From an uncultured bacterium (GTDB lineage Bacteria > Planctomycetota > UBA1135 > GCA-002686595), in the NCBI GenBank assembly GCA_937905825.1, contig CALCXM010000192.1, positions 37,736 through 101,735 of the forward strand: 64,000 nucleotides of DNA, in the 5' to 3' direction. The position numbers and the translations under genes were made by a program. Numbering within the stretch: position 1 is the first letter of the stretch; each line of letters begins with the position of its first letter. A model generated the notes under the pieces. That model was given only the letters and a program-made list of their open reading frames with translations. It searched no databases and had not been told where the DNA came from. Of this stretch, positions 1-8,775 are shown piece after piece.

Positions 1-1704
1 TTCGATCTTATCTACACCACTTGGGACATGCTCTACGCCACGGACAACGGTCCCAACGCGGGTTTCGGGGAGTCCACAATCGCAAACTGCGTGAGTTCCC
101 TCTCGCAGCCGACGACGCAGGATGAGTTGAACCTCCTGGAGTTCGGACGCTACTACGGCCACCCGAACTGCAACCGCGCGCGCACGGATGCGAGGCAAAG
201 TGAGTTCTACAACCTCGCCGGGCTGAGCATCATCGGAGAGTTTACCCAGGCCCTGGCCGCCTTCCCGCCCTCGGTGAATGGCGTCGAGGAGTACCGCTCG
301 AATACATTCAACGGCGCCATGCGCGGGGCCCTAGTCGCTCAAAAGTTGGCGAGCACCACGTACCTGATCGAGTTGTCTGCGGACAAGCGCAGCGTCGTCA
401 ACTCTGGACCCGTGCCGACCCTGAACATGGGTTGCCTGGACGTGGTGACGGGCCCCGGTGGCGTGCTGGTCGGCGTGAATCACTACGGCAACAGCGTCTT
501 GATCGCTGAGCCCAACGATCCATCGGCAATTGGATTGCTGGTCTACGACATCACCCCCTGGCGCGCACCCGCTGCCGGTGGCCACGAGTTTGTGATCGCC
601 GGTTCGCAGTTCGGCACCCAGCTCGCCAACGTTTCCGTCACGATCGGCGGCCTGCCGGCGACTCTGACTTCCGTCAGCGATACGCGCATTCGCGGAACGG
701 TACCGATCGAGGTCTCGCCGACTTCAGAGCTGCTGGACGTGGCGGTTACCGTCAACGCCGCGTCAAAGACCCTGCCTGCGGCCTTCCGCTACCTGCAGCC
801 CGCCGGTTACGAACCTTGGGCCTGGCGCGAGGAGGCTCCCATGCCCGGCGCGCTCGGAGAGGTGGGTGCAGGCATCGTGAACGACAAGCTCTATGTCTTC
901 GGCGAGGGGCTTTCGACGACCTACGAGTACGACCTACTCAACAAGAGCTGGTCGACCAAGGCCCCGCGACCCTTCAACGGAAACCATCACTCGGTGGTCA
1001 CGGAGGGTGGCAAGTTGTACATCTTCGGCGGCCTGGACAACGGGTCGGAAGGCAAGGTTCAGATCTACGACCCGCTCCTGGACTCCTGGTCCCTCGGTGC
1101 CCTCATGCCGTGGTTTGGCGGTTCCTGCAGCGCCACGCTGATCAACGGACTCGTCTACGTTTGCGGCGGCATTCAAGCTGGCGTGACGGTTGACCACCTG
1201 GCGGCCTACGATCCAGTTGCGGATACCTGGAGCTCCTTGCTAACGAGCATGCCCGTCGGCCGCAACCACGCCGCAGCGACCACGGATGGCACGCGGCTCT
1301 ACGTCTTTGGCGGGCGGACCGGCGGCAACACCGTGGCCAACGGATTCAACGAAACGCAAATCTACGATCCGCAAACGAACACCTGGGAGAGCAGCCTGGC
1401 CGGAGGCACCCCACTGCCCTTGCCCCAGAAGCGCGGCGGCATGGGAGCTGCTATCTACTACGGCGGCGAGATCTATGTGATGGGCGGCGAGACCTGGAAC
1501 GGACCCGGCGCGACTCCGGACGGTGTCTACGATCGCGTGGACATCTATGACCCACTGGCCAACAGCTGGCGAGTCGGCGCCCCCATGCCCACCGCACGCC
1601 ACGGGATCTATCCCTTGCTCAATGGCCAGCAGATCTACGTGGTCGGCGGCGGAGAAACCCAAGGATACAGTCAGTCCACGCGCCTCGAAGTTTACGCGCC
1701 CTGA
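1..1704 (+). CDS. Secreted kelch-repeat protein with IPT/TIG domain (5' truncated)
   Basis: The reading frame is open from base 1, so the start lies outside the window. The first ~165 visible residues resemble the last part of a glucose/sorbosone dehydrogenase-like propeller (ELNLLEFGRYYGHPNC). An IPT/TIG immunoglobulin-like domain follows (VTIGGLPATLTSVSDTRIRG). About six kelch blades then run to the end, with repeated LYVFGG, IYDPxxNTW and APMPTARH motifs. All three domain types are typical of large extracellular proteins. The probable role is binding or oxidising a carbohydrate at the surface, but no catalytic residues are visible. It converges with the minus-strand gene that ends at 1741. 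Domain calls are firm; the function is not known. Confidence 0.8.
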   Translation, partial: FDLIYTTWDMLYATDNGPNAGFGESTIANCVSSLSQPTTQDELNLLEFGRYYGHPNCNRARTDARQSEFYNLAGLSIIGEFTQALAAFPPSVNGVEEYRSNTFNGAMRGALVAQKLASTTYLIELSADKRSVVNSGPVPTLNMGCLDVVTGPGGVLVGVNHYGNSVLIAEPNDPSAIGLLVYDITPWRAPAAGGHEFVIAGSQFGTQLANVSVTIGGLPATLTSVSDTRIRGTVPIEVSPTSELLDVAVTVNAASKTLPAAFRYLQPAGYEPWAWREEAPMPGALGEVGAGIVNDKLYVFGEGLSTTYEYDLLNKSWSTKAPRPFNGNHHSVVTEGGKLYIFGGLDNGSEGKVQIYDPLLDSWSLGALMPWFGGSCSATLINGLVYVCGGIQAGVTVDHLAAYDPVADTWSSLLTSMPVGRNHAAATTDGTRLYVFGGRTGGNTVANGFNETQIYDPQTNTWESSLAGGTPLPLPQKRGGMGAAIYYGGEIYVMGGETWNGPGATPDGVYDRVDIYDPLANSWRVGAPMPTARHGIYPLLNGQQIYVVGGGETQGYSQSTRLEVYAP

Positions 1705-1740
1705 TGCACCCGCCGGAGCATACCGATCGCTAGCGAGCGC

Positions 1741-3060
1741 TCACTGCGGGGCTTCTGCTTGGGAAGAGCCCCGCAGCTTGTTTTGCAAGAGGTCGAACGA
1801 GATGGCCGCGAGCAGAAACACATAGGGCAGCACGGGAAAGCGGTAGCGCGCAATTCCCGCGTGCGTGACGTAGTAGGCCACGGGGAAGAGGGCCAAGAAC
1901 GAGAGCAGGAAGACCGCGTCCCGGCGTTTGCGCGCCAGCAGCACAGCTCCCGCGAGGCCTGCAGCCAAGATCAACCAACGGCCGGCCCCGTAGACAATCG
2001 GAGCGATAGGCTTCAAGGGGCCGAGAGGCAAGAGCTCCCACTGGCCGAGGAACGGGGCGCTCCAGTAGGTCCAAAAGCGTTTGAGGCTGAGCCGCGCGAA
2101 CTGGGCGGGGTGTGCGCTGATCCAGGAGGTTGCGTGTGCCCCCAATCTTTCCGCACGTTCGAGCTCATTCATGCTGGCCAATTCGCTCAACTGCTCCTTG
2201 GACAGAACTTGCGTGGCCGTTTCGTAGGGCCCGTGGTGTGCACCGTCCGCGATCGGGTTGTTGCCGATGAAGAGTTCGTTGCCGATGTTGGACTTGATGA
2301 AGAACAACGCACCGAGTTCCGTTCGATTGCGAAGGATCCAAGGGCCGATCAAAACACAGGCGACCAAAGCCATCGTGGAGACGGCGGGGAAGTTGCGCGC
2401 CGGGTTGCGAGCGATGAGCACCAGGCTAGCGAGCCCCACAAAGAACGCGGGCGTCGGCGAGGTCAAGAGGGTCAGTCCGATCAAGGCACCCGTGAGGGCC
2501 CATGACTTCCAATTCTCCCGGGAGTTCGCTTGGGCGTGGCCAAGGAAGCGCAGGACCAATGTCACGCCAAGGAAAGTCAAGAGCGATGTGCACCACAGCA
2601 CGCGCACGCTCATGTTGATGCTGGCAGGGGAGAGTGCGAACAAGAGCCCGCCCAAAAGACCCGCCCGCGCAAACTCAAGCCTGCGCCCGATTCGAGTCAA
2701 TTGCAGGCACGTGCCAGCGTCGCACAGAATCTGGAAGAGCAGCACGACAATCAGCGAGGCCTTCGTGAAGCTGCCCAGGACGGCGAAGACCCCGGCGACG
2801 AGCGTCGGGTAGAGCGGGGCCAGCCAAGCGCTCGGGGCCACCTCGGTCCAACCGCGCCCGACGTTCAAGACGTACCCTTGACCCGCGGCCAGGGAGTTCG
2901 CGATGCGCCCCGTTTCCCAACCCGCTGCCCAGTGATTGCTCGTCGAATCAAAGTTCCAGGAGCTCAAGGCCAACATCGCCGCAACTCGCAGAACAACGGC
3001 CAACATGAGCAGAGCGGCAACCGTCTTGTTGCGAGGCGCAGAATCCTGGTGAGGTGCCAC
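1741..3060 (-). CDS. GT39/ArnT-like membrane glycosyltransferase
   Basis: This 439-residue polytopic protein starts at GTG and has about 9-10 predicted transmembrane segments. The N-terminal loop contains WETGRIANSLAAGQGYV, the pattern of the first periplasmic loop of PMT/ArnT-like (GT39) enzymes, and the C-terminal end carries GIARYRFPVLPYVF, a common closing motif of the superfamily. Such enzymes move a sugar from a polyprenyl-phosphate donor to lipid, glycan or protein acceptors outside the inner membrane. It begins 30 bp after the amidohydrolase that ends at 3091, so it is probably the last gene of the sigma-amidohydrolase operon. Donor and acceptor cannot be read from the sequence. Confidence 0.7.
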   Translation of the reverse strand: MAPHQDSAPRNKTVAALLMLAVVLRVAAMLALSSWNFDSTSNHWAAGWETGRIANSLAAGQGYVLNVGRGWTEVAPSAWLAPLYPTLVAGVFAVLGSFTKASLIVVLLFQILCDAGTCLQLTRIGRRLEFARAGLLGGLLFALSPASINMSVRVLWCTSLLTFLGVTLVLRFLGHAQANSRENWKSWALTGALIGLTLLTSPTPAFFVGLASLVLIARNPARNFPAVSTMALVACVLIGPWILRNRTELGALFFIKSNIGNELFIGNNPIADGAHHGPYETATQVLSKEQLSELASMNELERAERLGAHATSWISAHPAQFARLSLKRFWTYWSAPFLGQWELLPLGPLKPIAPIVYGAGRWLILAAGLAGAVLLARKRRDAVFLLSFLALFPVAYYVTHAGIARYRFPVLPYVFLLAAISFDLLQNKLRGSSQAEAPQ

Positions 3061-3090
3061 GGATGTTATGTGGGAATGGGCGGAGGCCCC

Positions 3091-4308
3091 CTAGCGCTCC
3101 TTCGTGCTCACCAACTTGCCGTCGATGATCGTGCCAACGCAATGGCTCGTGTATTCGAAGGGGTCCCCATCGTAGAGGGCGAAGTCACCGTCCTTGCCCA
3201 CATCGATGGAACCAACGCGCTCCGCGATACCAAGCAGTTCAGCAGCGCCCAAGGTGATCGAACGCAGGGCGCGATCCCGCGGCATTCCATGGGCCGCGGC
3301 GATCGCGGCTTCGAAGAGAATGACCCGCGTCTTCGGCACGTAGCTTTCGAAGCCACTCTGAATCGCGATCGGAATGCCCGCCGCATCCAAACGGCCCGCG
3401 GTTTCCATCGAGAGATTTTCCGCGTCCCCTTGGGCGCGTCGCATGCTCGGGTGCAGCACCACGGGAACCCCGGCGGCTTTGATTTGATCGATCAGCAGAT
3501 GGGCATCCGCCGCTCCGTCTAGAACGAGGCGCAGCTTGAACTCGCGCGCGATGCGCAGGGCGGTGGCGATGTCTTGGTGACGGTTGCAGGTGAGCAACAA
3601 GGGCGTCTTGCCTTGCAGGAGATCCGCGACCGCTTCCAAGCGCAAGTTGGTCTCGAAGCCATCCTCGCCCTTCTCGCGCTTCGCGCTGTAGGTCTGCCCT
3701 TGCACGAGAAGCTCGCGCAGCATGGCGGCTGCCTTGCCTCGGGTCCCCGGCTTGGAGTCGCCCCAAAGGGATTCGCCGCCGAGGGTGCCGGCGATCATCG
3801 CTTGGGGCACCATGACCGCTTGATCGACCGTGTCGCCGACGGTCTTCACGATCATGGTTTGGCCGGAGATGACCGCGCCGGGGCCGTGTCCCGTGTGCAT
3901 GGTCGTCACTCCGAAGGAACGCACCCAAGAGACGAGACGCTCCCGTGCGTTGTAGGCATCGATCGCGCGCAGTTCCGGTTGCAGGGCTTCCGAGCGCTCG
4001 AGTTGGTCTTGGTCGCCATCTTGATTGAGGTAGCCAGCGATGCCGACGACTGTGTGCGCATCCACCAGACCGGGGGTTACCACGGCTGCTTGAGCCCTGG
4101 CAATGCCTTCGGGAATTTGGATCTCTCCAGCTTTGCCAAGGGCGGTGATCTTGCCTCCTTGAACGAGCACCACCGCATTCGAAATCACGGTCCCCGAAAC
4201 CGTGTGCAACTCTCCCGCGTGAATGGCGATGTCCTGGGCGAAAAGTGCGCTGGGGGTGAAGGCCAGCAGGGCCAGACCGAGGACGCGCTTCAAGTTTGTG
4301 TTCAACAT
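3091..4308 (-). CDS. Amidohydrolase-like protein lacking metal ligands (probable pseudoenzyme)
   Basis: 405 residues with a signal peptide ending near ALFAQ. The overall fold matches secreted imidazolonepropionase-type amidohydrolases, including the C-terminal IGSIDVGKDGDFALYDGDP. The first metal motif HxH reads H85-T-V87. Where the upstream paralogue has VVLHHVSEA and FHTDDPITDSR, this protein has LVLDGAADA and IQSGFESYVPKTR. Most metal ligands therefore appear to be lost. The ATG follows the stop of the upstream paralogue with no gap (TAGATG), and a strong GAGGAGA ribosome site lies in the end of that gene. It is probably a structural or regulatory partner of the active enzyme rather than a hydrolase by itself. 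Confidence 0.75.
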   Translation of the reverse strand: MLNTNLKRVLGLALLAFTPSALFAQDIAIHAGELHTVSGTVISNAVVLVQGGKITALGKAGEIQIPEGIARAQAAVVTPGLVDAHTVVGIAGYLNQDGDQDQLERSEALQPELRAIDAYNARERLVSWVRSFGVTTMHTGHGPGAVISGQTMIVKTVGDTVDQAVMVPQAMIAGTLGGESLWGDSKPGTRGKAAAMLRELLVQGQTYSAKREKGEDGFETNLRLEAVADLLQGKTPLLLTCNRHQDIATALRIAREFKLRLVLDGAADAHLLIDQIKAAGVPVVLHPSMRRAQGDAENLSMETAGRLDAAGIPIAIQSGFESYVPKTRVILFEAAIAAAHGMPRDRALRSITLGAAELLGIAERVGSIDVGKDGDFALYDGDPFEYTSHCVGTIIDGKLVSTKER

Positions 4309-5619
4309 CTAGTTCTCCTCTCCTCGATCGCAACACACGTTCAAGACTCTTGACTGACCCGCACCGAGGCCGCCCACGGCCCACAGCCTGTCCTGTGGAT
4401 CGGAACGGTCGAAGACGCGCACCCCGTCGATCCAGGTCTCTTGCACCTTGCTGTAGACGCTCAAGGGGTCGCCATCGAGCAGGATGAAGTCGGCGTCCTT
4501 GCCCACTTCCAGGGAACCGATGCGCTGGCCCAAGTCCATCATCTCCGCGGCATTCTGGGTCAGGGCTCGCAAAGCGCCCGCGCGGCTCATGCCCGCGCGC
4601 ACGGCCAAGGCGGCGCTGCGGAAGAAGAGCCGTGAATCGGTGATTGGGTCGTCCGTGTGGAAAGCGACCAGGGCGCCAGCCTTCTCCAACATGCCTCCGG
4701 CCTTGTAGCCGACGTCGACCGCCTCGAGCTTGCCACCGGGGCTATCGATCAAGATCAAGGAACAAGGCACGCCAGCGGCAGCGATCTCTGCGGTGACCTT
4801 CCAAGCTTCGCTGACGTGGTGCAGCACGACGCGGAAGCCAAACTCTTTCGAAAGCCGCAGCACCGTGATGATGTCATCGTGGCGGTGGGTGTGGTGATGG
4901 ACGATGCGCGTGCCTGCGAGCACTTCGACCAGGGCTTCCATGCCCAAGTCGCGCTCGGGCATCTTCTCGGGGTCGCCAGCGGCCCGTTCGATCTTGTCCC
5001 GGTAGGCCTGGGCTTTGATGTACTGCTCGCGAACGAGAGCCGCGGACTTGCCGCGAGTTCCCGGGAAGGGGGCTGCGCGGCGGCTGTTGGTGCCGTTGGC
5101 CATCTTCATGCCGCCCATGGGCTTGCCCGCTTCATCGCGGATGACCCATTCCTCGATCGTGTTCTTGTCGCGGAACTTTATGTAGGCGGTTTGCCCACTC
5201 ATCAAGTGGCCCGAGCCGGGCATGACGTTGGCGGTCGTGATGCCCCCAGCTTGAGCGCGTTGGAACCCTGCGTCGCGCACGTCGATGGCGTCAAAAACCG
5301 AGACATCCGGTTGAATCGGGGCGGACCGGTCGGCCGCTCCGCCTCCACCGAGATGGGAATGGGTGTCCACCAGGCCGGGCATTAGCACCTTGCCACTGGC
5401 GTCGATGACCGTGGTGCCTGCGGGCAGGCTGACTTGATCGACGGGCCCGACTGCCAGGATCTTACCCCCCTGGACGAGCAAGGTCCCGCTTGCGATCTCG
5501 GCCCCGTTGATCGGCAACAGGCGCGCGCCGCTGAAGGCGATGGGGGTCTCCTGGGCGAGGGCGGGGCTCGCAAGAACACACAACGCCAGGGCGAAGTGCA
5601 GCGGGGAAGGGCGGAACAT
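4309..5619 (-). CDS. Secreted amidohydrolase (metal ligands present)
   Basis: 436 residues with a cleavable signal peptide (ALCVLASPALAQ). Amidohydrolase superfamily signatures are present: GLVDTHSHLG with H87 and H89, a histidine-rich strand HHHTHRHDD, VVLHHVSEAW and FHTDDP. The last two would supply the remaining metal and catalytic residues. The end, IGSLEVGKDADFILLDGDP, is the classic C-terminal composite-sheet motif. The substrate is unknown; relatives are annotated as imidazolonepropionase-like or dipeptidase-like. The ATG at 5619 has a GGAG ribosome site about eight bases upstream. It is abutted by a degenerate paralogue on the same strand, which suggests that the two form a pair. Confidence 0.85.
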   Translation of the reverse strand: MFRPSPLHFALALCVLASPALAQETPIAFSGARLLPINGAEIASGTLLVQGGKILAVGPVDQVSLPAGTTVIDASGKVLMPGLVDTHSHLGGGGAADRSAPIQPDVSVFDAIDVRDAGFQRAQAGGITTANVMPGSGHLMSGQTAYIKFRDKNTIEEWVIRDEAGKPMGGMKMANGTNSRRAAPFPGTRGKSAALVREQYIKAQAYRDKIERAAGDPEKMPERDLGMEALVEVLAGTRIVHHHTHRHDDIITVLRLSKEFGFRVVLHHVSEAWKVTAEIAAAGVPCSLILIDSPGGKLEAVDVGYKAGGMLEKAGALVAFHTDDPITDSRLFFRSAALAVRAGMSRAGALRALTQNAAEMMDLGQRIGSLEVGKDADFILLDGDPLSVYSKVQETWIDGVRVFDRSDPQDRLWAVGGLGAGQSRVLNVCCDRGEEN

Positions 5620-5780
5620 TGGGGATCTCCGGGGGTGCAGTGGGCGCGGTCGTCAAGCGGGCAAGCGTTCCATCGTCGGCGCTTCTCCCGCTCCTGTTCT
5701 ACGTTGCATTCCCCGAAGACACCAGCCTTCGCGTTCTCTTTGCCCGCTGCTAACGCTCCGTGCGCGCAACGGGCTGCCCG

Positions 5781-7685
5781 CTAGCGATCCTGCCTGTCGT
5801 TGAATGAGGTTGGAGCGTCGTCCGTTTGCATGGAGATCTTCAAGCTTGAGTGACTCTCAAGGGTGGTGATCTGCGCATTGAAGAGCACGGAACCCTCCTG
5901 GGGGGTGTGGGTCAGGATCAGTTGGCCTTCCACCTCCAACTCTGCCAAGCGCCGATTGCGAAGGTCCCAACGTCCCGTCCCACTCATCTGGAGATTCGAA
6001 TTCCAGGAGAGTGGCTCTAGTTTTGAATCGGCCTGTAGAGCTCCAGCCATGGATTGCTGCAACAGGGGACCTTCGTAAGAGAGGGTCAGGCTGAACTGCA
6101 TGGACGGCCTGTGCGACGTGGGGTCGATGCCGAAACTGGTCAGTTCACAACTCATCTTGTCCCACCTGGAATCGGGGCCTGGTGGAGAGTCGGCTTCAGC
6201 AGCCAGCATGTTGGGGAGGTCCCCTTGCTCCGGATCAAACTGAATACGAAGGTTGCCGCCGGGCAGCACAAGGGGCGCAAGTGCGATGCCGGGGACGCTC
6301 CATACTTGCCCACCCATGATGTCCGGCGGCGGCTGGAACGCGCGCATGTCGAGGTCGGCGACGAGCTGACTGAGCCATTCCGGATCGTCCGTGGCCTCAG
6401 GATTGACGAAGCTCGCGACGTAGCGCTCTTCCGCCTGGTGCCGCTTGAAGCGCTGGATGCGGTTTAGGAAAGGCGAGCGGCCTTCCGTCGTTTGCATGTC
6501 GGGTACAGTGGAATTCGTCTGAAACTTCGGGAAGGTCAGCGCCCACTCACCGGTGACCGTGCGCTGAAACTCCGGCAGCCCTTCCATGACCGGTGTCGCG
6601 TACTGGTCAACAAAGTCGACTTCAAATTCGTAGACCCAGGGGATGTTCACGGTGGCCACGCCATCTAGGAGCACAAGGGGGGCACCATCTGTTGGATCGC
6701 TCGCGCCTTCCATCTCCAGCTGGAACGAACGCTTCACCTTCGTAGAGGTCAATGTCAGGGACCCCGCGCTTGGACTTGATGGGAGCGGCACCGGCGGGAC
6801 CACGGACGATGGGGGAGCGATCTCCGGCGCCGCAACCACCGATTGCTCGGAGGCGTCCAGCAAGGGAGCGGTTTCCACCGTCCGATCCGGCGCGGCCTTC
6901 AAGGACGTCTCGCCCAGAAGCTCCTCGTTCGGTTGCACGAGCGCGACGGGTTCAGCGACCAGGGGAACCTCGGCGCGAATGGCGACCCGCTCGCGCGAGG
7001 GAACGAGCCCCGCAACTTCCCTCGGACGGTCCTCTTTGCCAGCGACGTACATCAAGAGAGAGCCAAGCACGAGTGCCGACCCCACAAGCTTCAACGATCC
7101 AACCATCCCAGCACCTCCAAGGGCGATTCCAGTCGACGCGGTCTCGCTGGCGAACCAGGGCAACAACGCGCCGACCCACGCGTCGCGATTGCCTCCAGCT
7201 CGTGCATCCAGGCGAGCCCGTAGCAAGTCCAATCCGCGCGACACCTGGCTGGCGATCGTTCCCTCTGGGAGGGACAGTTCACGAGCGATTTCCCCTGGGC
7301 CTTTTTCCTCGAAGAACCTCAGGTAGAGCACGGTTTGGTAGGGCTCCTTCAAGCTCAAGACCTCGTCCACAAGGGTGGCCAGTTGCGCACGGCGCGCAAC
7401 TAGATCCACCGTTGCGGGCAGGGCTTCGCGCTTGGCGCTGCTTCTCTCCCGGCGAGCCCGGGAAGCCTCAGCGCGGTGCCTATGACGAATCTTCCGTCGC
7501 AAGACACCTCGAAGCCAAGCACCGATCCCGTCCCCCCATGTCGGCGGGGATTCCAAGGCCAGCACCAAAGTGTCCTGGACCAGGTCCTCGGCCTCGCTGC
7601 GATTCCCGATGAGGGCCCGCGCCATGGCTCGCAGGGCCTTAGCGTGGTGCATCAACTCTTCGGATTGTCGTGTTTCGGGGCTCAT
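5781..7685 (-). CDS. ECF-type sigma-70 factor fused to a transmembrane and periplasmic extension
   Basis: Residues ~15-75 form sigma region 2 (ALIGNRSEAEDLVQDTLVLA) and ~100-160 form region 4 with a helix-turn-helix (GEIARELSLPEGTIASQVSRG). A Gly-rich stretch and a hydrophobic segment (SLKLVGSALVLGSLLMYVAG) follow at ~190-215. About 400 further residues lie beyond it, including a Ser/Pro-rich linker and a beta-rich domain of unknown family. ECF factors are normally ~180-200 residues, so two thirds of this protein is extension. I chose the ATG at 7685; TTG and GTG at 7733/7730 would add 15-16 residues. It leads the minus-strand group with the amidohydrolases and may control them. Tethering of the sigma domains to the membrane is inferred. 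Confidence 0.8.
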   Translation of the reverse strand: MSPETRQSEELMHHAKALRAMARALIGNRSEAEDLVQDTLVLALESPPTWGDGIGAWLRGVLRRKIRHRHRAEASRARRERSSAKREALPATVDLVARRAQLATLVDEVLSLKEPYQTVLYLRFFEEKGPGEIARELSLPEGTIASQVSRGLDLLRARLDARAGGNRDAWVGALLPWFASETASTGIALGGAGMVGSLKLVGSALVLGSLLMYVAGKEDRPREVAGLVPSRERVAIRAEVPLVAEPVALVQPNEELLGETSLKAAPDRTVETAPLLDASEQSVVAAPEIAPPSSVVPPVPLPSSPSAGSLTLTSTKVKRSFQLEMEGASDPTDGAPLVLLDGVATVNIPWVYEFEVDFVDQYATPVMEGLPEFQRTVTGEWALTFPKFQTNSTVPDMQTTEGRSPFLNRIQRFKRHQAEERYVASFVNPEATDDPEWLSQLVADLDMRAFQPPPDIMGGQVWSVPGIALAPLVLPGGNLRIQFDPEQGDLPNMLAAEADSPPGPDSRWDKMSCELTSFGIDPTSHRPSMQFSLTLSYEGPLLQQSMAGALQADSKLEPLSWNSNLQMSGTGRWDLRNRRLAELEVEGQLILTHTPQEGSVLFNAQITTLESHSSLKISMQTDDAPTSFNDRQDR

Positions 7686-7851
7686 CGGTTTGGAAATGGG
7701 TCGGCGTTCACTCTCTTGCTCCCGCCGCACCAAAGTTCCTTGCGTGAATCTCGTGCTTTTCTTTGTGGCCGAAGCTGGAGCACGTCTTCATGAATATGTG
7801 GGCTCGCGAAAACACCACTCCAAGGGTTCCTGCGCTAGGCTTCCGGTTGTG

Positions 7852-8601
7852 ATGGATCCAGGTTCAGAAGAAGAGACCTTCCATTGGTCGAACTGCGCAG
7901 CTCGCCTGAGGGAGTTGGCCGAGAGTTCCAGTCTAGCCCTCGAACCCCGGGGCAGGTTCTTCGTTGCCGAGGGTCTGCGGGTCACGCCGCCCCTGGTCTT
8001 CCCGATTCCCGAGTCGATGCAAGCGGAAGCGCGCCCGCCGGACTCGGCAAAGGAGAGCGCGGCCCGCCAGGCACGTCGACTCGAAGGACAGACGATCGAA
8101 TCGCTTGTTGGAATCCAGCGCTACCTGCAGACGTTGCCCCAGGAGCCTGGGCTGCAGGTCTTGATTCTAATGCAAGCCGGGGCCGCAGCTTTGGGGGTTT
8201 TCGATGGGGGGGAAGTGCTCGCCACCAAAACTCTGAAGCGTTACGTGGTGCGTGGCAAGGGCCGGGCCCAACCGGCGCACCTCGCCACCAAAGGGAAGTC
8301 TCGCTATGGCTCGCGCTTACGGTTGATGAATGCGCGACTGCTCTTGGAAGAGATCAACGAGAAGCTGATGGAGTTCTGGGAGCGCTTTGGAACGCCGGAG
8401 CAGGTCTATGTGAGCGCTCCAAAGGGCCTTTGGCCCGAGCTCTTCCGCGCCAAAACCGAGCCGCCTTTTGCAGCGGATCAAGCCATCATTCGCATGCCCT
8501 TCGATCTTCCCGTGCCCAAAACGGAGGTCTTGATGCAGGCCTATCGGTTTCTAGGACGGGGCCGGATCGAGTGGCTCACGGGCGGCTCTATTCCTGAATA
8601 G
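7852..8601 (+). CDS. VLRF1-domain protein (Vms1/ANKZF1-like peptidyl-tRNA release factor)
   Basis: 249 residues from the ATG at 7852. Residues 129-140 read KRYVVRGKGRAQ and are followed by GKSRYGSRLRLMN and a helix LLLEEINEKL. This matches the VLRF1 domain of Vms1/ANKZF1, where HRYTVRAKRGTAQ precedes a Gly/Ser-rich segment and a long helix. In that family the domain enters the ribosomal A site and releases peptide from peptidyl-tRNA on stalled large subunits, and Q140 sits at the family's conserved glutamine. The order of segments, with YVSAPKGLWPELF and a closing helix, also fits. No zinc finger or ankyrin region is present, so it is the bare catalytic module plus ~100 N-terminal residues. 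It is divergent from the sigma factor gene. The family call rests on motif memory, not on a search. Confidence 0.65.
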   Translation: MDPGSEEETFHWSNCAARLRELAESSSLALEPRGRFFVAEGLRVTPPLVFPIPESMQAEARPPDSAKESAARQARRLEGQTIESLVGIQRYLQTLPQEPGLQVLILMQAGAAALGVFDGGEVLATKTLKRYVVRGKGRAQPAHLATKGKSRYGSRLRLMNARLLLEEINEKLMEFWERFGTPEQVYVSAPKGLWPELFRAKTEPPFAADQAIIRMPFDLPVPKTEVLMQAYRFLGRGRIEWLTGGSIPE

Positions 8602-8775
8602 GGTGGAGCTCGTCGGCCGCTGGAGGAATTGACTGCGCCTTTCCATTCAGGGCCTCCTCCAGAGACACCGAAAGAGTAGCAGGAGCAAACCCATATGCAG
8701 CGAAGGGCGCCTCCGGGACTCGATCGGCAGGCAATCTAAGTCTCTCCCCTCGACCTTCGTTGAACGAACTATCGC

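Noticed and set aside
2530..3522. A 330-codon plus-strand frame spanning the GT39 and amidohydrolase genes
   Set aside because: It is antisense to two genes with clear domains, has Arg/Gly/Gln-rich composition and no recognisable motif; the high GC content leaves the opposite frame open.
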